In this document: positions 1 to 6,264 of the stretch, one piece after another
Position numbering within the stretch: the first letter of the stretch is position 1
Layout of the letters: each line of letters opens with the position of its first letter
From: Treponema sp. UBA3819
GTDB taxonomy: Bacteria > Spirochaetota > Spirochaetia > Treponematales > Treponemataceae
Length of the DNA: 10,899 nt
Assembly (NCBI GenBank): GCA_002369025.1
Contig: DFDV01000176.1
Coordinates: forward strand, 1-10,899
Direction of reading: 5' to 3'
Notes under the pieces: model-generated
Database searches by the model: none
Seen by the model: only the letters and a program-made list of their open reading frames with translations
What the model was told of the DNA's origin: nothing
Translations under genes and position numbers: made by a program

Positions 1-10
1 GCACGAAATC

Positions 11-36
11 GCAGTTTTGCCAACGGCAAAATCTGC
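11..36 (-). other. Bulged hairpin beyond the transporter unit
   Basis: The arm GCAG-TTTTGCC pairs with GGCAAAA-CTGC across a three-base loop, with a single unpaired base in one arm. It lies directly beyond the stronger inverted repeat at 39-72, on the downstream side of the minus-strand transporter genes. It may be a second part of a tandem terminator, or it may belong to whatever lies left of the window. No T-run follows it, so its role is unclear. Confidence 0.35.
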
Positions 37-38
37 AA

Positions 39-72
39 ATGATAAAAAGTACAAGGAAGTACTTTTTATCAT
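39..72. terminator. Perfect 14-bp inverted repeat, probable terminator
   Basis: ATGATAAAAAGTAC and its exact complement flank a six-base loop at 53-58. The repeat sits 26 bases after the stop codon of the last permease gene. The descending arm carries a run of five T, so the T-tract lies inside the stem, and the near-symmetry means it could work on both strands. It implies that the transporter transcript ends here and that no further gene follows in the same unit. Termination strength cannot be judged by eye. Confidence 0.7.
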
Positions 73-98
73 GCCTCTTTTCCGCCGATATATTGTGT

Positions 99-800
99 TT
101 AGTTTTTATTCCTTTTTTCGATTTTGTCCGCCGCAAGTGAAAGGGGCCAGCAAACGATAAAATACATGAAGAAAATTACGCCGTACACTGCAATGCTTGC
201 TGTGGGAATGGTGAGTCTGTTTGCCTCAATAATCTGCTGACCGATTTTGACAACTTCGATGACGCCAACAAATACAACAAGTGAGGTTGTCTTTATCATG
301 CGGGTAATCAGGTTCATGCTGAGGGGAACAAGCCTTTTTATTGTCTGGGGAATTATGATATAGAAAAAAATCTGTCTCTCTGTCAGACCGATTGCCCGTC
401 CGCTTTCGTACTGGTGTTTTGGAATTGACTGCAAGGCTCCTCTGACTAAATCGCCCATTTCTGCCGTACCCCAGAGGGTGAAAACCCAGATTGAAGCCGC
501 CTCTCCTGAAATGGATAGTCCGAATGCATGGGTAATTCCAAAGTAAGCCAGAAAAAGAAGAACCATCTGGGGCATAATCCGCATGAATTCAAGATAGATA
601 TGAGAAGTCCATTTAATGACTGGATTTTTGATATTCATGATGATGCCAAAGAGGAAGCCGAGAAAGAGTGAAAGGGTGACTGAAAGAGCCGCAATCCAGA
701 TTGTAACTCCCAGGCCGCCAAGAAGACGGACAAAATTCCTGCCCTTAAAGAGAACGCTGAATGCCGTTGTTACTGCTGTAAGAATTTCCGGGTTATCCAT
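99..800 (-). CDS. Polar amino acid ABC transporter permease (second permease, HisM/GlnP family)
   Basis: This is an integral membrane subunit of an ABC importer for polar amino acids, 233 residues, the usual size for the family. It has about five hydrophobic segments. The cytoplasmic EAA loop that contacts the ATPase is visible at about residues 132-151 (ESGRAIGL followed by an IIPQ motif). The start codon lies one base after the stop of the preceding permease gene and has an AGGAG ribosome binding site inside that gene, so the two are translationally linked. With its partner permease and the binding protein upstream it should form a heterodimeric channel. The substrate, cysteine or a related polar amino acid, is inferred from the binding protein and not from this subunit. 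The gene ends at a TAA 26 bases before a strong inverted repeat, and no ATPase gene follows. Confidence 0.9.
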   Translation of the reverse strand: MDNPEILTAVTTAFSVLFKGRNFVRLLGGLGVTIWIAALSVTLSLFLGFLFGIIMNIKNPVIKWTSHIYLEFMRIMPQMVLLFLAYFGITHAFGLSISGEAASIWVFTLWGTAEMGDLVRGALQSIPKHQYESGRAIGLTERQIFFYIIIPQTIKRLVPLSMNLITRMIKTTSLVVFVGVIEVVKIGQQIIEANRLTIPTASIAVYGVIFFMYFIVCWPLSLAADKIEKRNKN

Positions 801-801
801 G

Positions 802-1455
802 CTAGCTCCTGTTGAAGTTTACTTTCTTTTCGATAAAATAGGCCGCAAAGGAAATCGGCAGCAGAATGACAAAGTAGGCGATTACCAGAAGCAAAAGGGA
901 TTCTTCAGTTTTATAATACAGTCCGATTAAATCCTTTGCCACATACATTAAGTCTGCCAGCGCAACAGCGGAAAAGACTGACGTCTCCTTGAGCAGAAAA
1001 ATGATGTTTGCGACTAGGCCAGGAACTGAGACAGCCATTGCCTGAGGAAGAACCACATACTGGACCAGCTGCCTTTTGTTCAGGCCTATACACATGCCGC
1101 TTTCAAGCTGATTTTTTCCTACGGTTTCAAGGGAACTTCTGAAAGTTTCTGCCATGTAGGAGCCGCCTAAAAAGGTGAGTCCGATGATTCCGCACTGTTC
1201 GCCGGTCAGTTTGATTCCCATGCGGGGAAGGGCAAAATAGAGAAAGAAAAGCTGAATTAAAAGGGGCGTATTGCGGGAAAGTTCCGTATAAATGCGAACG
1301 ATTAGATTGAGAACAGGGATTTTCCCGTAGCGCACAATAGCACAGAAAATCCCTGTTAAAAATGAAAGAATTATTCCTGTAAAGCCAATCCGAAGGGTGA
1401 GGAGAGTTGCCTCGCCATACATCGGAATGACCTCTTTTATAAAATTAAAATCCAT
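802..1455 (-). CDS. Polar amino acid ABC transporter permease (first permease, HisM/GlnP family)
   Basis: This 217-residue inner-membrane protein carries the His/Glu/Gln/Arg permease signature. An EAA loop lies at about residues 118-138 (ESGMCIGL ... VVLPQ), and the conserved stretch LLKETSVFSAVALADLM is at 154-170. It starts 40 bases after the binding protein gene and ends one base before the second permease gene, so the three form one operon. The start MDFNFI fits the family N-terminus but has no clear ribosome binding site. A later ATG at 1422 (MYGEATL) has AGAGG eight bases upstream but would cut off family-typical residues, so I keep the longer form. The substrate is inferred from the neighbouring CjaA-like binding protein. 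Confidence 0.9.
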   Translation of the reverse strand: MDFNFIKEVIPMYGEATLLTLRIGFTGIILSFLTGIFCAIVRYGKIPVLNLIVRIYTELSRNTPLLIQLFFLYFALPRMGIKLTGEQCGIIGLTFLGGSYMAETFRSSLETVGKNQLESGMCIGLNKRQLVQYVVLPQAMAVSVPGLVANIIFLLKETSVFSAVALADLMYVAKDLIGLYYKTEESLLLLVIAYFVILLPISFAAYFIEKKVNFNRS

Positions 1456-1495
1456 ATACTTTTTGAGGCTGCACTTTTAGCACAGCCCCTGTATT

Positions 1496-2329
1496 TTACA
1501 GTTTTCCGCCTTCCACTACAAGGCTGTCTGCATCTGAATCTTTTCCGTAAACAGAGCGGAGCGTTGCCTCATAGTCAGCATGGAAGAATTTTTCTTTGCC
1601 GAGTGATTCAATTTCTTTGTTGAGCCAGTCGAGAAGATCTTTGTTGCCTTTCTGAACGGCAGGAGCGATTGCGTCAAGGCTGCCGATTGAGTCAGCACCT
1701 GCTCCAACTGCAAATGAGGGGTTTTCGATTGCCCATGCAAGAACTTCTGTATTGTCTGTTGAAAGTCCGTCTCCGCGTCCGTCAAGCAGGGCATTGTAGG
1801 CTTCTGAATACTGGTCGAATTTGAGAAGTTTGATTTCCGGATAGTTCTTTGAGAAGTAGCTTTCTGCTGTCGTTCCCTTTGCGATGATGAGCGTCTTTCC
1901 CTTGAGCTGAGCCGGGTCTGTAACAAGAGCTGATTTTGGAGAAACGATTCCCAGGGCAACCTTCATGTAAGGAAGGGCGAAGTCAACTTTTTCTGCGCGT
2001 TCAGGAGTTACGGTGAAATTTGCGAGAACCAGGTCAACTTTGCCTGTTGCAAGAACTTCAACGCGGGCAGCGGCTTCAACGGGGACGTATTTTACTTTAA
2101 CGCCCAGGTCTTTTGCGATTCTGTTACTGAAGTAAACGTCATAGCCCTGGTATTCGCCATTTTCGTCTACGAAGCCAAAGGGCTTTTTGTCACTGAAGAC
2201 AGCGATTTTGATTTCCTTACTCTTTTTGATTTCTTTTACAGTGCGGCCGGTCTTTGGCTTTGCTGAGATGGAAGAAATGGCAGAAAGTGCCAGAAGAGTT
2301 GCGATGATGAATTTTAAAGATTTTTTCAT
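1496..2329 (-). CDS. CjaA-like amino acid (probably cysteine) ABC transporter substrate-binding protein
   Basis: This is a periplasmic family 3 solute-binding protein of 277 residues that delivers a polar amino acid to the two permeases encoded next. A Sec signal peptide covers residues 1-23 (cleavage near SISA-KP). There is no cysteine at the cleavage site, so it is probably soluble rather than a lipoprotein. Mature landmarks are PFGFVDENGEYQGYD at about 50-64, ANFTVTPERAEKVDFALPY at 103-121, KGTTAESYF at 151-159 and TDNT at 191-194. From memory these match the Campylobacter cysteine-binding protein CjaA unusually well, including the VxEGGK ending, so cysteine is the best substrate guess. 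General polar amino acid or cystine binding remains possible. A GGAGG ribosome binding site lies seven bases before the ATG. The gene has its own promoter and a palindromic operator shared with the methionine transporter genes. Confidence 0.88.
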   Translation of the reverse strand: MKKSLKFIIATLLALSAISSISAKPKTGRTVKEIKKSKEIKIAVFSDKKPFGFVDENGEYQGYDVYFSNRIAKDLGVKVKYVPVEAAARVEVLATGKVDLVLANFTVTPERAEKVDFALPYMKVALGIVSPKSALVTDPAQLKGKTLIIAKGTTAESYFSKNYPEIKLLKFDQYSEAYNALLDGRGDGLSTDNTEVLAWAIENPSFAVGAGADSIGSLDAIAPAVQKGNKDLLDWLNKEIESLGKEKFFHADYEATLRSVYGKDSDADSLVVEGGKL

Positions 2330-2351
2330 AGGATACCTCCGATTTTTTATA

Positions 2352-2372
2352 ACCTAGTATTTAACTAGGAAT
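2352..2372. promoter_or_regulatory. Shared palindromic operator, cysteine-type transporter copy
   Basis: CCTAGT and ACTAGG are perfect six-base arms around five bases (2353-2369), and the flanks match the other three copies in the window (A before, AAT after). It lies between the predicted transcription start (about 2379) and the ribosome binding site, so a bound protein would block transcription just after initiation. The binding protein is unknown. Confidence 0.75.
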
Positions 2373-2385
2373 AATAGATATTGTA

Positions 2386-2414
2386 GTTTTACAATTTATT
2401 TTGGGCTCTGTCAA
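2386..2414 (-). promoter_or_regulatory. Sigma70-type promoter of the cysteine-type transporter operon
   Basis: A consensus -35 box TTGACA (2409-2414) is followed by 17 bases and a -10 box TAAAAC (2386-2391). The -35 box is perfect and the -10 matches four of six positions. The predicted start is near 2379, which gives a leader of about 50 bases containing the operator and ribosome binding site. Unlike the metN and metQ promoters, the -35 box here is not inside a complete operator. Confidence 0.6.
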
Positions 2415-2459
2415 TAACTTTTACTGAAAATCTGGTGGAGATGTTCAAAAATTTCGATA

Positions 2460-2581
2460 CAAGTCATAAAAACTCCGGGTTCTTGCGAGGTTCAAAGCAG
2501 GCGTTGCGGGCGGCGTTTGAGCCCGCAGAAGGGGCAGGCGGAAATGGCGGAGCCATTGCAGCCGGGGGGAAGGCTTTCCCC
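2460..2581. repeat. GC-rich cluster of short hairpins, possible dispersed intergenic repeat
   Basis: This spacer is much more GC-rich than the promoter DNA beside it and holds three consecutive six-base-pair hairpins. They are GCGGGC...GCCCGC (2506-2526, nine-base loop), AATGGC...GCCATT (2543-2557, three-base loop) and GGGGAA...TTCCCC (2566-2581, four-base loop). The last begins at the final base of the aminotransferase stop codon. None has a clear T-tract. It may help end or stabilise the upstream transcript, or be a member of a dispersed repeat family. Only a genome-wide comparison could tell. An open frame crosses it on the plus strand, but I see no ribosome binding site or protein family for it. 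Confidence 0.45.
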
Positions 2582-3738
2582 TACAATTTTTTTCTGATAT
2601 CACTAAGTCTGTTCAAAGCTTCGTTCAGGGTTTCGTCTTTTTTTGCAAAATGCAGGCGGACATAACGGTTTTCCTTTTCCTTGAAGAAACTTGAGCCGGG
2701 AACTGAGCCGATGCCCACTTTTTGCGCCAGAACTTCAGCAAATTCCAAGTCTGACTCAAAACCGAACTCGGAAATGTCAATTAAAATGTAGTAGGCTCCC
2801 TCGGGAACTGTGTGATTGAGACCGATGATGTCCAGGCCGCGGAGAAAAAGGTCTCGTTTGCGGGTATATTTTTCCTGTAAATCCCGGTAATATTCATCGC
2901 CGAACTGTAAACCTGTGACTGCTGCTTCCTGCAAGGGGGCTGCCGCTCCAACGGTGAGAAAGTCGTGGACTTTTTTGATACGATCGGTGATTTGTGGATT
3001 TGCCTGAGTGTAGCCCAGTCGCCAGCCTGTGATTGAGTAGGTTTTTGAAAGAGAATTGCAGGTGATAGTACGATCTTTCATACCGGGAAGACAAGACATG
3101 TAGGTGTGGACATTGGGCTTGTAGAGAATGTGCTCGTAGACTTCATCGGTGATGACAAAGGTGTCGTATTTTTTTGCCAGGTCTGCAATTACCCTTAGTT
3201 CCTCTCTGGTAAAGACTTTGCCGCATGGGTTGGAGGGGTTACAGACGATGATTGCCTTGGGCTTCTGGCGGAAAGCGTCTTCCAGGACAGCTTCATCAAA
3301 GCGGAAGGCGGGCGGAATGAGGGGAACGTAAATTGGCTGGGCACCGGAAAGAATGGTGTCTGCGCCTTAATTTTCGTAGAAGGGAGAAAAGACAATTACC
3401 TTGTCGCCGGGATTGGTCACGCTCATCATGGCGGCCATCATGGCTTCGGTTGAACCACAGGTGACGACAAGTTCTTCGTTGGGATTAACGCTGACGCCCG
3501 AAAAGTGCTGGATTTTGGCGGCAAGTGCCTCCCGGAAATTCTGTGCTCCCCAGGTGATTGCGTACTGGTGAAAGTCTTCTTTTGTGACCTGAGCAAGACG
3601 CTCAAGAATAGGGTGGGGAGGCTCAAAGTCAGGAAAGCCCTGGGAAAGATTTATGGCTCCGTACTGGTTTGATATGCGAGTCATGCGGCGAATAACAGAG
3701 TCGGTAAAGGTTGCTGTTCTATTTGAAAGGTCTGGCAT
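2581..3738 (-). pseudogene. Methionine/kynurenine-type class I aminotransferase with one internal stop codon
   Basis: This encodes a PLP-dependent fold-type I aminotransferase of 385 codons that would move amino groups between an amino acid and a 2-keto acid in the cytoplasm. The frame is continuous from ATG at 3738 (GGAG six bases upstream) to TAG at 2581, except for TAA at 3367-3369, codon 124. Family motifs lie on both sides of the stop: NLSQGFPDFEPP at 30-41, GSTEAMMAAM at 95-104, NPSNPCGK at 167-174, DEVYEHILY at 198-206, the PLP lysine in SLSKTYSITGWRLGY (K232), and the carboxylate-binding arginine in RYVRLHF (R361). The family usually has tyrosine at the stop position (YENYGAD), so one base change TAT to TAA explains it. 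No restart with a ribosome binding site follows, so as read only a 123-residue fragment lacking the catalytic lysine would be made. It resembles the YbdL methionine aminotransferase group and lies 26 bases after the FAD dehydrogenase gene. A sequencing error or a recent nonsense mutation fits equally well. Confidence 0.85.
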
Positions 3739-3764
3739 AAAAATCTCCAAAAATCTGACGGCTT

Positions 3765-5135
3765 TTATTTTACATAACTGATATTTGAATTCAAGAGTTT
3801 TTTGGGGTCGAAGGCAATTTTAACTGCATTCATCAGTTCAACATTGGCGGCCGGTGTTTCTGCGAAAAAGAAGGGGCGTTTGCTCAAGCCGAGTCCGTGT
3901 TCACCTGAAATGAGGCCACCCAGTTTTCTTGCTTCGTCATAGAGTTTTGCAAGATTTTCGTTCAGTTCCTTTTTCCAGACTTCCTCGCTGCGTTTGCCCC
4001 GAACCACACAAAGGTGAACATTTCCGTCACCTGCGTGACCAAAACTAATCATCTGCATGCTGCTCTGGCTTTCCAGTTTGTTTACGAAATTGACGAAATC
4101 GGCGACTTTTGCGATGGGAACTACGATATCCAGCGGCTCTTGCTCGCTCACGGCTTCAACGGCCTTTACCAGACAGCCGCGAATCTTCCACACATTCTGG
4201 GCAAGTTCTGTGTCGTCAAGGGAAATAATTTTTTCGGCGGAGTCTTTGAGAACAGACTGAAGGCTTTTGAAAGCCGAGTCAATTTCTTCAGACTTTCCGT
4301 CAAAGGTAAGAAGGAGATATGCCTCGTTTTCAAGAGGGAATTTGAGTTTGAGAAAATTTTCACCCAGTTTTACGACTTTTTTTTCGATGAATTCAAGGGC
4401 TGTGGGGTTGAGGTTTGCCTGTAAGATTTTTGGCACGGCCTCGATACCTGCTTTGAGAGAAGAAAATCCTGCCAGAATGCTCAAAGATTTTTCGGGCTTT
4501 CCAATGAGCCGGAGAAGGCATTTTGTGATGACGGCCAGGGTTCCCTCCGAGCCGATTATAATGTCTTTGAGGTCGAGGCCGGTGGTGTCTTTGCGGTTTT
4601 TGCTTCCCAGTGTAAAGATTGTGCCGTCAGCTTTGACCACTTCCAGTCCCATGACATAATCTCTTGTGACTCCGTATTTGACAGCTCTCATGCCGCCTGC
4701 GTTGGTAGAAATGTTTCCGCCAATAGAAGAACGTTTTTCACCGGGGTCCGGCGGATAGAAAAGTCCCAGACTTTCTACATGCTTTTGGAAATCCTCAAGA
4801 ATTACGCCGGGTTCCACGGTAGCAGTAAAATTTTCCCGGTCAATTTCCAGGATTTTGTCCATCAGGGAAAGATCAAGGATAATAGAAGAGTCATGGGGAA
4901 CAGTGGAGCCAACCAGGTTGGTACCAGCCCCCCGGGGAGTGACAAAAATATTATTTTTATGGGCAAAAGACAGGATTGCAGAAACTTCCTCAGTAGAAAC
5001 TGGAAAAACTAAAGCAGAAGCTTGTCCCTTTTTGCGGCCCAGCGTGTCAGAAAGATACTTTGCCTCTATTTTGTCTGAAAAAATGAGTCGGGAAGAGTCT
5101 TTTATTATTGAAGAAAGCTGATTGATGACGGTCAT
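3765..5135 (-). CDS. GlcD-like FAD-dependent 2-hydroxyacid dehydrogenase
   Basis: This is a flavoprotein of the FAD-binding PCMH/GlcD family, 456 residues, the normal length. It would oxidise a 2-hydroxy acid, usually the D form, to the 2-keto acid. The N-terminal FAD domain shows PRGAGTNLVG (67-76), YPPDPGEKRSSIGGNISTNAGG (127-148) and GSEGTLAVIT (195-204). The C-terminal substrate domain has HAGDGNVH (367-374) and SGEHGLG (410-416), which supply the histidine and glutamate metal site of D-lactate and D-2-hydroxyglutarate dehydrogenases. No signal peptide or membrane segment is seen, so it is cytoplasmic or peripheral. It sits between metQ (77 bases upstream) and the aminotransferase, with AGGA eight bases before its ATG. 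No GlcE, GlcF or EtfAB partner is next to it, so the electron acceptor is unknown. The substrate could be lactate, glycolate or a methionine-derived hydroxy acid; context favours the last. Confidence 0.88.
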   Translation of the reverse strand: MTVINQLSSIIKDSSRLIFSDKIEAKYLSDTLGRKKGQASALVFPVSTEEVSAILSFAHKNNIFVTPRGAGTNLVGSTVPHDSSIILDLSLMDKILEIDRENFTATVEPGVILEDFQKHVESLGLFYPPDPGEKRSSIGGNISTNAGGMRAVKYGVTRDYVMGLEVVKADGTIFTLGSKNRKDTTGLDLKDIIIGSEGTLAVITKCLLRLIGKPEKSLSILAGFSSLKAGIEAVPKILQANLNPTALEFIEKKVVKLGENFLKLKFPLENEAYLLLTFDGKSEEIDSAFKSLQSVLKDSAEKIISLDDTELAQNVWKIRGCLVKAVEAVSEQEPLDIVVPIAKVADFVNFVNKLESQSSMQMISFGHAGDGNVHLCVVRGKRSEEVWKKELNENLAKLYDEARKLGGLISGEHGLGLSKRPFFFAETPAANVELMNAVKIAFDPKKLLNSNISYVK

Positions 5136-5156
5136 TTTATATTCCTGAAGTGTCGG

Positions 5157-5177
5157 GAGGAGAGCGAAGCCCCCCTC
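5157..5177 (-). other. Intercistronic hairpin between metQ and the FAD dehydrogenase gene
   Basis: In minus-strand RNA, GAGGGGGGC pairs over nine positions with GCUCUCCUC around a three-base loop, using two G-U pairs. On the opposite strand those pairs become A-C mismatches, so the structure favours the metQ transcript. No T-tract follows. It could stabilise the metQ 3' end and lower expression of the downstream enzymes, as is common behind binding-protein genes, but that role is inferred. Confidence 0.4.
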
Positions 5178-5212
5178 ACAATTGCTGGCTGTTAGTGATT
5201 ACTTATTGTTGA

Positions 5213-6034
5213 TTAGAATTCATCAATGTCCCAGCCTTCTTTGATGAAGTAGCCACCGAAGTCCTTGTTGAAGACTTTTTCGGTCTCTTTAGTCTGAAAG
5301 GCTTTTACGATTTTTTTAAAGATTTCGACTTTTGCAGGGTCCTTCAGATCCTTGCCACGGGCTGCAATCAGGTTCCAGTATTGCTTTTCGTCAACAGAAG
5401 TGTCCTTGAAAATGGCTGATTCGGTCTTGATTCCGAAGTCAAGGGCGTAGTTGCCGTTTACGATGGCGGCATCAACATCTTTGAGGGCAGAGGGAATGGT
5501 GTTTGCGGCCAGTTCCTTGATGACGATTCCACTTTTGTTTTCTGCAATGTCATTTACAGTGGGGTTAAAGCCTGCTTCTGCCTTGAGGGTGATGAGGCCC
5601 GCTGCCTGAAGAACTTTGATTGCGCGGCCACCGTTGGTGACATCGTTGGGGATTGCCACAACAGAACCTTTTTTAAGTTCTGAAACAGATTTTACTTTAA
5701 CTGAGTAGAGGTTGAGGGGAATGATGAAGGTGTTTCCGATGAGCTTTACATCATAGCCGTGGTTTTGGATTTCGTTCTGAAGAAAAATGCGGTGCTGGAA
5801 AGCGTTCAGGTCGATTTCTCCGTTTGCCAGGGCATTGTTTGGTGTAACATAGTCTGAGAACTGGACGAACTTAAGGTCGATTCCCTGTTTTTTCAGGGCT
5901 TTTTGTGCCGGTGCCCAAAGGTCTTCATAGATTGAGCCGACAACGCCCAGTTTGACAACCGTATTCTTTTTTGCGGCAAAAGTTGATGTGAGTGCGATTG
6001 CACCGATTAAGAAAGCTGCGATAATTTTTTTCAT
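5213..6034 (-). CDS. metQ: MetQ/NlpA-family methionine-binding protein
   Basis: This is the substrate-binding subunit of the methionine ABC importer, 273 residues. It has a signal peptide at 1-20 (cleavage near STFA-AKK), then the NlpA fold with LGVVGSIYEDLWAPA (29-43), NAFQHRIFLQ (77-86) and AIPNDVTNGGRA (127-138), all typical of MetQ. Most family members are lipoproteins, but this protein has no cysteine at the cleavage site and, on reading, none elsewhere. It should therefore be a free periplasmic protein. AGGAG lies six bases before the ATG. It has its own strong promoter with two operators, separate from metN-metI, which probably lets the binding protein be made in excess of the membrane subunits. 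The FAD dehydrogenase and aminotransferase genes follow it. Ligand preference among L-Met, D-Met and Met derivatives cannot be read from the sequence. Confidence 0.9.
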   Translation of the reverse strand: MKKIIAAFLIGAIALTSTFAAKKNTVVKLGVVGSIYEDLWAPAQKALKKQGIDLKFVQFSDYVTPNNALANGEIDLNAFQHRIFLQNEIQNHGYDVKLIGNTFIIPLNLYSVKVKSVSELKKGSVVAIPNDVTNGGRAIKVLQAAGLITLKAEAGFNPTVNDIAENKSGIVIKELAANTIPSALKDVDAAIVNGNYALDFGIKTESAIFKDTSVDEKQYWNLIAARGKDLKDPAKVEIFKKIVKAFQTKETEKVFNKDFGGYFIKEGWDIDEF

Positions 6035-6082
6035 AGACTACTCCTTTGGAATCCTGTGATGGAATTCCAGCTATTTTTTAAT

Positions 6083-6103
6083 TACCTAGTTTACCACTAG
6101 GTA
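6083..6103. promoter_or_regulatory. Shared palindromic operator, metQ leader copy
   Basis: This is the most perfect copy: TACCTAGT and ACTAGGTA are complementary eight-base arms around five bases. It lies at about +8 to +28 from the predicted metQ transcription start. Together with the -35 copy at 6133-6153 it gives metQ two operators about 50 bases apart, centre to centre, so cooperative binding or looping is possible. Confidence 0.78.
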
Positions 6104-6117
6104 TATAAGATATAATT

Positions 6118-6153
6118 GTTATACTGTCTTAAACCTAGTATGTCAATAGGAAA
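6118..6153 (-). promoter_or_regulatory. metQ promoter with operator over the -35 box
   Basis: TTGACA (6141-6146), 17 bases, then TATAAC (6118-6123) make a near-consensus sigma70-type promoter. The predicted start is near 6111, with a leader of about 77 bases. A copy of the shared operator (6133-6153, ACCTAGT-N5-AATAGG on the plus strand) includes the whole -35 box, so a bound regulator should exclude RNA polymerase. The remaining spacer up to 6264 holds nothing else that I can support. Confidence 0.75.
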
Positions 6154-6264
6154 AGTAAATAAAAAGTTGAATTTACGTTTTTTTATATCTGCTTTACCGT
6201 AAAAAGGCGGCAAGTTCATCTTTTTCATACATGTTTTGTGTAACAGGATTTATAAAAATTTTTG

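Noticed and set aside
2435..2665. Plus-strand 76-codon open frame over the GC-rich spacer
   Set aside because: It has no recognisable family, no clear ribosome binding site and runs antisense into the aminotransferase gene end. Open frames are expected in GC-rich repeats.
3367..3369. Reassigned TAA codon as an explanation for the aminotransferase stop
   Set aside because: TAA is the normal stop of metQ, metI, the 4Fe-4S protein and other genes in this window, and no other gene has an internal TAA.
3739..3750. TTG start adding four residues to the aminotransferase
   Set aside because: The TTG overlaps the GGAG ribosome binding site that serves the ATG at 3738.
6097..6228. Minus-strand 43-codon open frame upstream of metQ
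   Set aside because: It runs straight through the metQ -35 box, -10 box and an operator, has no ribosome binding site and resembles no family.
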